From contig NZ_JAKLJA010000002.1 in the NCBI RefSeq assembly GCF_022213065.1, positions 1 through 64,000 on the forward strand: DNA of 64,000 bases. The letters run 5' to 3'. Of this stretch, positions 45,568-54,528 are shown one piece after another. Both the position numbers and the translations under genes were made by a program. The stretch is from Paraburkholderia tagetis (GTDB taxonomy: Bacteria > Pseudomonadota > Gammaproteobacteria > Burkholderiales > Burkholderiaceae). The notes under the pieces are model-generated. The model ran no database searches. It was not told the DNA's origin and worked only from the letters and a program-made list of their open reading frames with translations. The first letter of the stretch is position 1; the number at the start of each line of letters is the position of its first letter.

Positions 45568-45595
45568 CGGGGCGGCGTCACATCCGGCCGCCCCG
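45568..45595 (+). terminator. Strong hairpin after Cys-rich peptide 2
   Basis: A perfect 9-bp GC stem (CGGGGCGGC with GCCGCCCCG) and a 10-nt loop, 18 nt after the peptide stop. It is followed by GTTATCC rather than a clean T-run, so it may only partly terminate or may stabilise the peptide mRNA. Confidence 0.5.
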
Positions 45596-45651
45596 TTATC
45601 CGATGACACCGTCATCCCAGACATATCACTCCCGCAATCGAGGCGATTTCC

Positions 45652-46356
45652 GTGAACTTCAAGCGGACATGCTCGGCACACAATCGTCAACAGGCGGCTA
45701 CGGCGCTCATTCGCTGTTATGACACGCTTGCGAAACGCAACGAGAACCTGCTGCAGCACGTGACCGGCGAGCAGGCATTCGAATGCTGGCGCAAGTACCC
45801 GTCTGCTGACGTGATTTCTGCAAGCGGTTTCCAGTATTTCTATCACGCACACAGCCCAGAAGATCGGCCCGGCGTGATCGAGAACGGGCATTTTCATACC
45901 TTCGCGCGCCTGGATCGGCGCGCTCGCAACATAGAGGACTTGCCCATTCCGGGCAATGCAACGGTCAACGCGAACACGCAAGATCCCGACTCCGTGCATC
46001 TGGTCGCGATTTCCGTCAATGCGTTGGGCTTGCCGACTGAGATCTTCACCGTGAACCAATGGGTCACGGGCGACCGATGGTGCAGCAGCGCCAGCGTCGC
46101 CGCGCTTTCGGCAGCGTTCCGCGTTGACGGCGCAGGCCCGCCACTCCTCTCTGCGTGGTTGACGTCCGTCTTCTCGCTGTACGAGGAATCGATACAAGAA
46201 TTGATTCGGGACCGGGACGCAGCAATCCGGCATGCGATCGATACGCACGCCGCCGACTATCGGATTATCGACGACCGCTCGCTCGAAGTGCTGTCGTCGA
46301 AGACGCTCTCGTTTTCCGACGACGTCGACGCCGCGTTGCGCGACATATCGCGTTGA
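45652..46356 (+). CDS. Conserved protein, DUF6969-like
   Basis: 234 residues from a GTG start. The middle carries YHAHSPEDRPG then ENGHFHTFARL, His-rich motifs that I associate with DUF6969; the function is unknown. No signal peptide or membrane segment. It lies between the Cys-rich peptide and the MTAP-like gene on the same strand and is probably part of that transcript. The His-rich motifs could bind metal, which would fit the company. Confidence 0.6.
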   Translation: MNFKRTCSAHNRQQAATALIRCYDTLAKRNENLLQHVTGEQAFECWRKYPSADVISASGFQYFYHAHSPEDRPGVIENGHFHTFARLDRRARNIEDLPIPGNATVNANTQDPDSVHLVAISVNALGLPTEIFTVNQWVTGDRWCSSASVAALSAAFRVDGAGPPLLSAWLTSVFSLYEESIQELIRDRDAAIRHAIDTHAADYRIIDDRSLEVLSSKTLSFSDDVDAALRDISR

Positions 46357-46403
46357 ATGACGGAAGCGCGCCACAGAGCCGCACGTAACAGGAGAGAATC
46401 GAC

Positions 46404-47285
46404 ATGAACGCCAATAACATCACCGTCGGCATTATCGGCGGCAGCGGGCTCTATCAGATGGACGGACTGACAGACGTCGAAGAAATCGACGTGACAACGC
46501 CATTCGGCTCGCCATCCGACCGCATTGTGACAGGCTGGCTCGGCAGCGTACGCGTCGCATTCGTCACACGGCATGGCCGCCACCATACCCTGTTGCCGTC
46601 CGAAGTCCCTTATCGGGCCAACATTTATGCGCTCAAGCAGCTCGGCGTGCGCTATCTGCTCTCCGTCTCGGCGGTCGGATCTTTACAGGAGGCGATGCGT
46701 CCTCGCGACATCGTCCTTCCCGACCAGTTCATTGATCGCACATGCCGTCGCGATTCCACATTCTTCGGGGATGGCGTCATTGCACACGTCGCCTTCGCCA
46801 CACCCGTATGTCCCGCGCTGAGCGGCGTGCTTGCAGAGGCGATCAGGCGCGCGGCACCGGACGTGTCCGTCCACGTCGGCGGCACTTATGTCTGCATTGA
46901 AGGTCCGGCTTTTTCCACCCTGGCGGAATCGATGCTGTATCGGCAATGGAGCGCTTCGGTCGTCGGGATGACGAACGTGCCGGAAGCGAAACTCGCGCGC
47001 GAGGCGGAGATCGCTTACGCGACGCTCGCGCTGGTCACCGATTACGATTGCTGGCATCCGTCGCATGAGAGTGTCACCGTGGAAATGGCCATTGCGAACC
47101 TGCAGCACAACGCGAGCAACGCGAAGCGAATCCTTGCCCATGCGATTACGTTGATCGCGGACGAGCCTCCGTCATCAGCTGCCCACGACGCGCTGCGCAC
47201 GGCCCTGGTGACGCCGCCCGCGGCAATCGGCACGGCGGCTCGTGAGCGCCTGGCCGCAATCATCGGCAAATACATTGGCGATTGA
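46404..47285 (+). CDS. MTAP-family nucleoside phosphorylase
   Basis: 293 residues, purine nucleoside phosphorylase superfamily: GIIGGSGLYQMDGL, TRHGRHHTLLPSEVPYRANI, SVSAVGSLQEAMRP, YVCIEGPAFSTLAES and MTNVPEAKLAREAEI. MTAP enzymes split 5'-methylthioadenosine or -inosine. In arsenosugar clusters this gene is thought to act on the 5'-deoxyadenosyl-arsenic product of ArsS, removing the base to leave the arsenosugar precursor. It precedes two glycosyltransferases on the same strand. Confidence 0.88.
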   Translation: MNANNITVGIIGGSGLYQMDGLTDVEEIDVTTPFGSPSDRIVTGWLGSVRVAFVTRHGRHHTLLPSEVPYRANIYALKQLGVRYLLSVSAVGSLQEAMRPRDIVLPDQFIDRTCRRDSTFFGDGVIAHVAFATPVCPALSGVLAEAIRRAAPDVSVHVGGTYVCIEGPAFSTLAESMLYRQWSASVVGMTNVPEAKLAREAEIAYATLALVTDYDCWHPSHESVTVEMAIANLQHNASNAKRILAHAITLIADEPPSSAAHDALRTALVTPPAAIGTAARERLAAIIGKYIGD

Positions 47286-47293
47286 GGCACGCG

Positions 47294-48094
47294 ATGAAAT
47301 CGGCGGATACGAAACGCGAGCAAATAGCGACGATGGCACACAGCCATCCGGACAGCTCGCGGAACGTCACGCTGTCGATCATTATCCCGGTGCTGAACGA
47401 AGCGGCGACGATCGGCGTCGGCCTGCGCCGACTGGCCCTGCTCCGCTATCGCGGCACGCAGATCATCGTAGTCGACGGCGGAAGTGATGACGACACGGTA
47501 GCGTTGGCAGCCCCATTTTGCGACGCCGTCGTTCACGCTCCGCGGGGGCGTGCTGCACAGATGAATGCCGGAGCGCGCCGCGCGGGCGGAGACATCCTGC
47601 TGTTCCTGCATGCAGACACCACATTACCCGCGTTCGCCGACACCGTGATTCGCGATGCGCTGCTGGATGCTCCATCCCGTACCTGGGGCCGCTTCGACGT
47701 GCGGATCGACGGAACCGGACCGCTGCTCGGTCTGGTTGCGCACATGATGTCGATTCGCTCACGCCTGACCGGCATCGCGACGGGAGACCAGGCCATCTTC
47801 TGTACGCGCGAATCCTTCGCCCAGGAAGGCGGGTTCCCGACGCTCCCGATCATGGAAGACATCTCGTTCAGCAAGCGGCTGCGTCGCCGCTCGCGACCCA
47901 TTTGCCTCCGTGCCCGCGTGACGACATCGGGTCGACGCTGGGAGGCGAACGGCGTGATCCGGACCATTTTGTTGATGTGGTGGCTGCGTCTCGCGTACGC
48001 ACTCGGTGTGCCTGCCGAAACGCTTGCGAGATGGTACCGCTACGACCCCGGCCAGTCGCCCTCGAAGCGCTGCCGCGATTTTCAAGAGCAGTGA
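47294..48094 (+). CDS. TIGR04283-type family 2 glycosyltransferase
   Basis: 266 residues from the ATG at 47294 (a TTG at 47282 is possible). GT2 fold: TLSIIIPVLNEAATIG at the start, IIVVDGGSDDDTVALA, LLFLHADTTLP (the D-x-D-like metal site) and GDQAIFCTRESF. The family accompanies TIGR04282 proteins in arsenosugar or related clusters. It starts 8 nt after the MTAP gene stop and is followed by the TIGR04282 gene, so the three are one operon. Confidence 0.85.
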   Translation: MKSADTKREQIATMAHSHPDSSRNVTLSIIIPVLNEAATIGVGLRRLALLRYRGTQIIVVDGGSDDDTVALAAPFCDAVVHAPRGRAAQMNAGARRAGGDILLFLHADTTLPAFADTVIRDALLDAPSRTWGRFDVRIDGTGPLLGLVAHMMSIRSRLTGIATGDQAIFCTRESFAQEGGFPTLPIMEDISFSKRLRRRSRPICLRARVTTSGRRWEANGVIRTILLMWWLRLAYALGVPAETLARWYRYDPGQSPSKRCRDFQEQ

Positions 48095-48102
48095 GATTTC
48101 TC

Positions 48103-48756
48103 ATGTCAACTTCGTGTCACATCGCCGTCTTCTCCAAAACTCCGATCCCAGGTGCGGTCAAAACCCGCCTGATCCCGGCACTCGGTGCCGACGGCGCCGC
48201 CACGCTTCATCATCGCTTGCTGCGATATACGCTTGGCGTCGTATGCCGTGCCGGCTGCCCGCGTTCATTGTGGATTGCCGGCGAGCTCGCCCATCCAGCC
48301 CTGCTCGACGCAAGCGACGATTTCGGCATTGGCTTGCGCTCGCAACAAGGTGCTGATCTCGGCGCCCGCATGAAGTGCGCAATGCAGCGGCTGCTACCGC
48401 ATGCCGACGCGGTGTTGATTGTCGGCACAGATTGCCCAGTGCTCAAGGCTGAGCATTTTGACCAAATCTTCACAGCACTGGTTAACGGTTGCGAGGTTGC
48501 TGCGATACCTGCAGAGGATGGTGGATATGTGCTGATCGGCGCGGCAAGGGGCGCGCTCGCAAGACGCGAGATCGTGCTCGATGCACTGTTCGACGACATG
48601 CCGTGGAGCACCGATCAGGTCATGACATGCACGCGCGAGCGACTACGGCAAATCGGTGCGTCGTGGCACGAGCTGCCGCCGCTTTGGGACATTGATCGCC
48701 CCGAGGATCTTGTCCGTCTGACGACCATGCCCCGGCCCAATGTGCCGATACTATGA
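48103..48756 (+). CDS. TIGR04282-type glycosyltransferase (DUF2064), copy 2
   Basis: 217 residues, starting MSTSCHIAVFSKTPIPGAVK, with LIPALGADGAATLHHRLL, VGTDCPVLKAEHFDQIF and PAEDGGYVLIGA. It is the paralog of the protein at 36287-36943, and this copy is the one embedded in the operon. Its stop overlaps the start of the flavoprotein gene by 4 nt. The exact sugar donor and acceptor are not established. Confidence 0.85.
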   Translation: MSTSCHIAVFSKTPIPGAVKTRLIPALGADGAATLHHRLLRYTLGVVCRAGCPRSLWIAGELAHPALLDASDDFGIGLRSQQGADLGARMKCAMQRLLPHADAVLIVGTDCPVLKAEHFDQIFTALVNGCEVAAIPAEDGGYVLIGAARGALARREIVLDALFDDMPWSTDQVMTCTRERLRQIGASWHELPPLWDIDRPEDLVRLTTMPRPNVPIL

Positions 48757-49844
48757 CGCGGCACCTTGTGCTTCTGGGAGGCGGACACGCGAATCTCCAT
48801 GTCCTGGAATCGTTAGCCGACTCACCACTGCCCGATGTCCGAGTGACCCTTGTGTCACCTTACCGCCTGCAGATCTACTCCGGCATGCTGGCGGGCTGGA
48901 TAGCCGGCCATTACCCTCTCGCGGCGTGTGCCATCGCACTCGATCGACTCGCTGCTGCCGCGCACGCGGAATTCCTGTGCATACGTGCGTGCGAGATTGA
49001 AACCGCGAGTCGATGTATACGGCTCGCGGACAACTGGACAATCGACTACGACCTGCTCTCCATTGACATCGGCTCGGACGTCTCGATCGACCGGCTTCAA
49101 TATGCGTCCGACCGCGTGGCACCGGTGCGCCCCCTACAGCGCTTCGCCGAGCGATATCGGCAGTACACGGTCAACGGAAAAAATGAGCCAATTGCCATCG
49201 TCGGAGGTGGCATGGCTGGCATCGAGATCGCGTGTGCGCTGCGCGTTGCCTCGGGCTACAGAGCCGATGTCACGCTGCTCGCTGGTCGAGACGGTATCGT
49301 ACCGACTCAGAATTCGACGCTCAAAACGCGGCTGAAAAACGCCTTGAAAGCGCGGGGCGTGATGATTGTTGATGAAGATGCATGCGGGGTCGACGGCATG
49401 CGGGTTGAGACGTCGAGCGGTCAACATCTCGCGGCGGCGCTCGTGGTGTTGGCGACCGGCCCCCAGGCGCCCAGTTTATTACGTGGTAGCGGCCTGCCAC
49501 TCGATGAGGCGGGTTATCTGACAGTCGACGCATCACTCCGTTCGACTGGCAGTACGGCCGTGTTCGCAGCGGGCGACTGCGCACGTTTCCCCGATGATGG
49601 CGTCGTGCGCTCGGGCGTCTATGCGGTTCGCCAGGGGGCGATACTCGCCCACAATTTGCGGGCAGTGTTGATGGGCGGATCTGTGCAGGATTTTCACCCC
49701 CAACGACGCGCCCTTTACTTGATCGCAACTGGTTCACGCCATGCGGTCGCAACCTGGGGGCCCTGGTCGTGGGAAGGTGAATGGGTATGGTGGTGGAAAC
49801 GGCACATCGATCGCCGATTCGTGTGCCGCTTCCGACGGTATTAG
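48753..49844 (+). CDS. TIGR03169-like pyridine nucleotide-disulfide oxidoreductase
   Basis: 363 residues with FAD motif LVLLGGGHANLHVLE, a second nucleotide site IAIVGGGMAGIEIACAL, and VFAAGDCARF near 275. It matches the family often found fused to, or next to, SelD (TIGR03169). There is no redox-active CxxC. In this place, at the end of an arsenosugar-type operon, it may reduce an arsenic or selenium intermediate; that is a guess from context. Confidence 0.82.
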   Translation: MTRHLVLLGGGHANLHVLESLADSPLPDVRVTLVSPYRLQIYSGMLAGWIAGHYPLAACAIALDRLAAAAHAEFLCIRACEIETASRCIRLADNWTIDYDLLSIDIGSDVSIDRLQYASDRVAPVRPLQRFAERYRQYTVNGKNEPIAIVGGGMAGIEIACALRVASGYRADVTLLAGRDGIVPTQNSTLKTRLKNALKARGVMIVDEDACGVDGMRVETSSGQHLAAALVVLATGPQAPSLLRGSGLPLDEAGYLTVDASLRSTGSTAVFAAGDCARFPDDGVVRSGVYAVRQGAILAHNLRAVLMGGSVQDFHPQRRALYLIATGSRHAVATWGPWSWEGEWVWWWKRHIDRRFVCRFRRY

Positions 49845-49896
49845 CGCGACGTGCGGCGCCTGGCGCTTCAACGTGAATCCGGGAAGCCCGGCCAGG

Positions 49897-50745
49897 TCAG
49901 GTAGGCCACCCGTCCGCGATGCGCAGGAACGTCTGCGGCTCCGGACGGATCCGATAGTTGTCCGTGAGATCAACGAATACGATCGTGCCAGTGGCGTCAG
50001 TCATGATCACTGTCGGAAACACCGTGTCCGAATCGTAACCGAGCGCCTGCAAACCAGCAGGCAGGCCGTCCTTCGCCAGAATTCCCAGCGCCTGAGCGGC
50101 GCGATTGTCCCGATCCACATAAAAGTGGAACGGGACCGCGAACTTCTGCGCCAGTTCGCGAGTGTGGCCATGCGGCTGCGGGCTGATGAGGATGACTCGT
50201 ACGCCTCGTCGGTCAAGCTCGCGATATTGGGCCGCTATCTCGCGGATCTGGGCCATGCAAAGTGGGCACCAGTTGCCGCGAAAAAACAACAGCACTGCTG
50301 GCTTGCTGAACGAAGGTCCGAGCATCACGGGCGCACCATCGACATCCTCGACCACAAACGGCGGCAATGGTCGCCCCACTTCCAAAAGCCTATTGTCCGT
50401 GCGGCCAAGCCGTGAATACCAGAAGACATACAGCATGCATCCGGCAAGAACGAAACCCGCGTAAAACAACGGAAGCCAATTGCTGACCTGAGCTAACGCA
50501 CCCCATACCGCAATCGAAGCGCCGAACGTGGTGGAAACGAGCAACGGCCACAAATGCCTTGACGTTCGAGCCGTACCACGAGCAAACAGCCCGAAAAAGA
50601 ACAGCAGGTTGGACATCGACGCGATTACAACGCCGAGCCACTCTATCGCAATCCCGTGCAGATAGAGCGCAATACTCCCATGTAGCAGCGAGGCCGCCAG
50701 CATCACCAGGAACGCGTCGATGAATAACGATTTCAACTTGGTCAT
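49897..50745 (-). CDS. Membrane-anchored redoxin (AhpC/TSA-like)
   Basis: 282 residues. Four predicted membrane helices occupy residues ~8-110; then a peroxiredoxin/TlpA-like domain with active site FFRGNWCPLCMAQIREI (CPLC), and HGHTRELAQKFAVPFHFYVD. It could reduce peroxides or disulfides at the membrane. It is the last gene of the bufferin transcript and convergent with the flavoprotein gene at 48753. Confidence 0.82.
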   Translation of the reverse strand: MTKLKSLFIDAFLVMLAASLLHGSIALYLHGIAIEWLGVVIASMSNLLFFFGLFARGTARTSRHLWPLLVSTTFGASIAVWGALAQVSNWLPLFYAGFVLAGCMLYVFWYSRLGRTDNRLLEVGRPLPPFVVEDVDGAPVMLGPSFSKPAVLLFFRGNWCPLCMAQIREIAAQYRELDRRGVRVILISPQPHGHTRELAQKFAVPFHFYVDRDNRAAQALGILAKDGLPAGLQALGYDSDTVFPTVIMTDATGTIVFVDLTDNYRIRPEPQTFLRIADGWPT

Positions 50746-50796
50746 GACCGCTAGCTCGAGTTCGATATCAATTCTTGGGGGATTTGCGTGACGGAA

Positions 50797-51006
50797 CTAC
50801 TTTGTGTCATCCCAATGCACCCTTCCTTCCTTGAGTGCCTCGCACGCCTTACGGATCGCCGCCATCTGCTCACAAAAAACAAGGCAACCCGCGCACGTCG
50901 CAATATGCTGGGCGACATAACTTTCCTCTTCGGTCGACAGCGTACGATCCAGGCGTTCGACGATCAGTCGATGGATCTCACGACAGGTCAACATCTCGCC
51001 TGACAT
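50797..51006 (-). CDS. zf-HC2 zinc-finger protein, second anti-sigma-like factor
   Basis: 69 residues; the core starts MLTCREIHRLIVERLD, the same opening as the anti-sigma at 43474. Zinc ligands are Cys8, His34, Cys38 and Cys41. There is no sigma factor gene next to it. It sits inside the bufferin operon, between the flavoprotein and the redoxin. Confidence 0.8.
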   Translation of the reverse strand: MSGEMLTCREIHRLIVERLDRTLSTEEESYVAQHIATCAGCLVFCEQMAAIRKACEALKEGRVHWDDTK

Positions 51007-51042
51007 GATTTGCTCGTCCTTAGCTGCGCCGGCGATCAGTGT

Positions 51043-53256
51043 TCAACCTCGCCTCATCCACGTCTGATAGCGCCCCAGTAGGCGCAAAACAGACTGCGGC
51101 GCATGTTTCATCTTCCAACGGCCGGCTGCGTACTTCGCGGCCTCCGAATGCGTCGGATATACGTGTATCGTCCGCAGGATGCCGTTCAGACCGATGCCAT
51201 GACGCATCGCCAGAACGAACTCGGCTAGCAGTGCAGATGCATGCTCGCCGACAATGGTTACCCCTAGAATCCGATCCTTGCCCGGTGGCGTCAGCACCTT
51301 GACGAAGCCGTCCGTGCCGTCATCCGCGATCGCCCGATCGAGGTCATCCAGGTGGAACGTCGTCACTTCGCACGGTATTCCTTGGCGCGCCGCATCCGAC
51401 TCGTTGAGTCCAACGCGCGCGACTTCGGGAGAGGTAAATGTCACCCAGGGCGTCACACGATAGTCCACTTTGAATCGATGCCAACGCCCGAACATCGCAT
51501 TGACCGACGCGTACCACGCCTGATGGGCGGCCATATGCGTAAACTGGTACGGCCCCACCACGTCGCCGCACGCGTAGATGTTCGGAAAAAGCGTTTGCAA
51601 CCGGTCGTCGACCTCGATCGTCCCAGCGGGCGTTACGGCGATTCCCAGCCGCTCCAGACCATACCCTTTTGTGTTGGCCAGGCGCCCGACGGCGCAGAGA
51701 ATCGTATCGCACGTGAAAGCGCGCTCGCCTTCTGCCGTGCGAACCACAACAACTTTCCCCTGGCCGCGTCGCTCGCAACGCACGACGTCGGCCCCGAGGA
51801 CCACATCAACGCCCTCAGCACGGAAACGTTCCAGGACGAGGTTCGACGCATCGGAATCTTCCCGTGGAAGCAACCGCGGACTTTTTTCTATCTGAATCAC
51901 GTGCGCACCGAGCCGTGCGAAGCCTTGGGTGAGCTCGCAACCGATTGGGCCACCGCCGAGGATCACAAGGCGCGCCGGCAGCGTGTCGAGAGACCAGACG
52001 GTATCGGAAGTCAGGTATCCGACCTCCTCGAGTCCCGGAATATCTGGTACAGCAGGCCGAGACCCTGCGGCAATCACAATGCTGCGCGTCGTCAGAGTGC
52101 GTACCGATCCGTCGCCACCGGTCACTTCGACGGCGTGAGGCGACGTAATCATTGCTTGCCCCGACACGCAATCAACACCCAGTGACGTGTAACGTTCGAC
52201 CGAATCATGCGGCGCCACGTCCGCCTGTACTCGAGCGACGCGCTTCATGACCGAACCGAAATCCACGCGGACCTCGTCAACGCCGCAGACACCGAATTCA
52301 GCTGCTCTGCGTAATTCAGCCGCCACGCCGGCAGACCGCAAGAAGGCCTTCGAAGGAACGCAGCCAGTGTTCAGGCAATCGCCGCCCATCGCATGTCGCT
52401 CAACGAGCGCCACTTTGGCCTTGACGACCGATGCGACATACGAAGTAACCAGGCCGGCCGATCCCGCTCCGATGACCACGACGTTATAGTCGAACCGTTT
52501 CGGGGTCGGCCAACGCGCCATCAGACGCCGGGCGCGGACCTCACGCATGAGGCTCTTAGTTCCGTACGGTAATGCTGCGAGCGCAACCAGACCGGCTAGC
52601 AGCCCCGGTGACAGAATTCCGCGCAACGACGTCAGTTCCGACAATCGAGTGCCGACGCTGACGTAGACGATCGTCGCCGGAAGCATGCCGACCTGGCTCG
52701 CCAGGTAGAACGTCCGCAGTCGAATCGCGGTGACGCCCATTATCAAATTGACGAGCCAGAAAGGCACCGCCGGAACAAGACGCAGCGACAGCACATACAT
52801 CCAGCCCTCTCGCCGAACGCCATCGTCGATTGGCCCCAACCGGTTGGCGAAACGCGTCACGACGGCGTCACGCAGCACGTACCGTGACGCGGCGAAAGCG
52901 AGCGTGGCCCCCATCGTTGACGCAAAGGAAACGAGCGTGACGCCCCAGACGACACCAAACAGCGCGCCGGCAGCCAGCGTCAGCACCGTCGCTCCCGGGA
53001 TCGACAATGCGGTGACGATCACGTAGCCGGCGAGGAAAACCAGCGAGGTCGCGACAGGATGCATGTCGCGAACGTGTACAAATGCGGCTTGCTGAGTCTT
53101 CGCATAATCGAGCGACAGGTAATGCAGCCCGCCGAAGCCGAAAAATGCGACGATCAACGCTCCGACGAGCACGATCAACGCGATGCGACCGGGCCCAAAC
53201 CGCACGGCGCCGGAACGCGCGTCTTCGCCGACAGACCGAGGAGGTGCTGCGTCCAT
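51043..53256 (-). CDS. TVP38/TMEM64 membrane domain fused to mercuric-reductase-like flavoprotein
   Basis: 737 residues. Residues ~25-235 form a TVP38/SNARE-associated (VTT) domain with hydrophobic helices and PGATVLTLAAGALFG. Residues ~255-720 form a class I pyridine nucleotide-disulfide oxidoreductase: NVVVIGAGSAGLVTSYVA, redox-active GGDCLNTGCVPSK, VILGGGPIGCELTQ, NIYACGDVVG, and the dimer domain to the C-terminal HVYPTHSEA. Unlike MerA it lacks an HMA domain and C-terminal Cys pair. It starts 1 nt after the DoxX gene stop, hence part of the bufferin operon. Confidence 0.88.
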   Translation of the reverse strand: MDAAPPRSVGEDARSGAVRFGPGRIALIVLVGALIVAFFGFGGLHYLSLDYAKTQQAAFVHVRDMHPVATSLVFLAGYVIVTALSIPGATVLTLAAGALFGVVWGVTLVSFASTMGATLAFAASRYVLRDAVVTRFANRLGPIDDGVRREGWMYVLSLRLVPAVPFWLVNLIMGVTAIRLRTFYLASQVGMLPATIVYVSVGTRLSELTSLRGILSPGLLAGLVALAALPYGTKSLMREVRARRLMARWPTPKRFDYNVVVIGAGSAGLVTSYVASVVKAKVALVERHAMGGDCLNTGCVPSKAFLRSAGVAAELRRAAEFGVCGVDEVRVDFGSVMKRVARVQADVAPHDSVERYTSLGVDCVSGQAMITSPHAVEVTGGDGSVRTLTTRSIVIAAGSRPAVPDIPGLEEVGYLTSDTVWSLDTLPARLVILGGGPIGCELTQGFARLGAHVIQIEKSPRLLPREDSDASNLVLERFRAEGVDVVLGADVVRCERRGQGKVVVVRTAEGERAFTCDTILCAVGRLANTKGYGLERLGIAVTPAGTIEVDDRLQTLFPNIYACGDVVGPYQFTHMAAHQAWYASVNAMFGRWHRFKVDYRVTPWVTFTSPEVARVGLNESDAARQGIPCEVTTFHLDDLDRAIADDGTDGFVKVLTPPGKDRILGVTIVGEHASALLAEFVLAMRHGIGLNGILRTIHVYPTHSEAAKYAAGRWKMKHAPQSVLRLLGRYQTWMRRG

Positions 53257-53257
53257 C

Positions 53258-53725
53258 TCAGAGGCCCGTTCGTTTGCGCGTCAGCCAGTGATCCAGAGAC
53301 AGCATGCCCGGCCCCCATACAAGCAGCACCAACAATGAAATGCCCCAATACAGGTGACTTTGGATGGCTGCAGGACAGTCAAAATGGAACAGATCGGGAT
53401 AGGATATGACGGCGACTGCATTGACGAAGAACAATCCAAAGGCAGCCGGACGCGACAGGAATCCGACAAACAGCAGAACCGGGAACGTGAGCTCGCCGAA
53501 GGCCCCCATCACGGCCGCAATATCAGGCGGTAAAAGTGGCGTGTGGTAGACGTCATGGAACATCGACAACGTGCTGCCCCAATCGCTGATCTTGACGAGT
53601 CCCGATTTGAAGAATTGCCAGCCCACGAACCATCGCAATCCGAGGTTCACGAGTGCCCCGCCGTAACGTCGCAGTTCCGCGTCGAAGCGTTCGGCTGTCA
53701 GGCTGGCCTTAACCACTGCATTCAT
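53258..53725 (-). CDS. DoxX-family membrane protein (BufD position)
   Basis: 155 residues from MNAVVKASLTAERF, preceded by GGGAG; a start at 53755 would overlap the DUF2063 stop by 4 nt. Four membrane helices with WFVGWQFFKSGLVKI, FGELTFPVLLFVGF and GPGMLSLDHWL, standard for DoxX. In bufferin operons a DoxX protein is the usual last core member and may link the periplasmic peptide to the respiratory chain. Confidence 0.85.
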   Translation of the reverse strand: MNAVVKASLTAERFDAELRRYGGALVNLGLRWFVGWQFFKSGLVKISDWGSTLSMFHDVYHTPLLPPDIAAVMGAFGELTFPVLLFVGFLSRPAAFGLFFVNAVAVISYPDLFHFDCPAAIQSHLYWGISLLVLLVWGPGMLSLDHWLTRKRTGL

Positions 53726-53751
53726 CACACATCTCCCATCTTTATCGTTGG

Positions 53752-54528
53752 TCATTTGAATACTGCGGCAACGACGATCTTCTGCTCGATCCAGCTCCGC
53801 CACGTCGCTCCGAAATCGAAATTGCCGTCAACTGTCAGTGCGATATCAAGTGCTGCCCCGAGCGATTCGCCAAGACGCAGCGCCTCCAGCATCTCGAATG
53901 CCGCCGGCGTCACAGCGTGGACCTTCGGAATCCAGTACGGGCGCGAAACCACGATCCATTGTGGCGCCTCAATGTCATGTACAACTGACTCGCTTCCGGA
54001 TTCCTGATACGCAATCCACATGTCGGCTGCGGAGGTCGACGTACGCAGCAGCGCAACGGCAGGATTCAGCGAGATGGCAGCCGCCTCGAGCACGTGGGGC
54101 GCGTGCCGTGCCCACCGCTCGACTGACCACGGAAATACATCCGCAGCAAAATAAGCCTGATGGACAGCCCATTCGAGTCGCGCGATGTCTGCCAGATAAC
54201 GATACGGCGCGCTTGGTGGCCACGATGTCAGCAGGTCTGCCATTCGATGTCCGAACTGGTTGAGATCGCCCGAACTGGACGGATCGGCCAACCCATATTC
54301 GCGGGACAACGCGACGAAAAAGTCCTCACCGACGAGCGCGTGCACCACCGGATAGGCCGACGCCAGAACGCTGTGCCACGTTCCGGTCAGATTCCCGCGA
54401 TAGAGCGCAAGGCGGTTCTGGTTATGCGTGTCCTCGCCGACCAACGTGTCAAGCACGCGTTGCCCGGCAGCCGGATGCAACAATGCTTCGACGAACTCGC
54501 GCTGCACTTCTTTAAGCGACTTGTCCAT
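53752..54528 (-). CDS. bufC: DUF2063 partner protein (BufC-like)
   Basis: 258 residues with the DUF2063 N-terminal helical domain ([38 protein letters not shown]) and a C-terminal recognition domain. In MNIO pathways this protein delivers the precursor peptide to the MNIO enzyme. Its start overlaps the MNIO stop by 17 nt, so the two are coupled. Confidence 0.88.
   Translation of the reverse strand: MDKSLKEVQREFVEALLHPAAGQRVLDTLVGEDTHNQNRLALYRGNLTGTWHSVLASAYPVVHALVGEDFFVALSREYGLADPSSSGDLNQFGHRMADLLTSWPPSAPYRYLADIARLEWAVHQAYFAADVFPWSVERWARHAPHVLEAAAISLNPAVALLRTSTSAADMWIAYQESGSESVVHDIEAPQWIVVSRPYWIPKVHAVTPAAFEMLEALRLGESLGAALDIALTVDGNFDFGATWRSWIEQKIVVAAVFK

Noticed and set aside
45184..46374. 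396-codon minus-strand ORF
   Set aside because: Antisense shadow of the Cys-rich peptide and DUF6969-like genes, which have promoters and ribosome sites on the plus strand.
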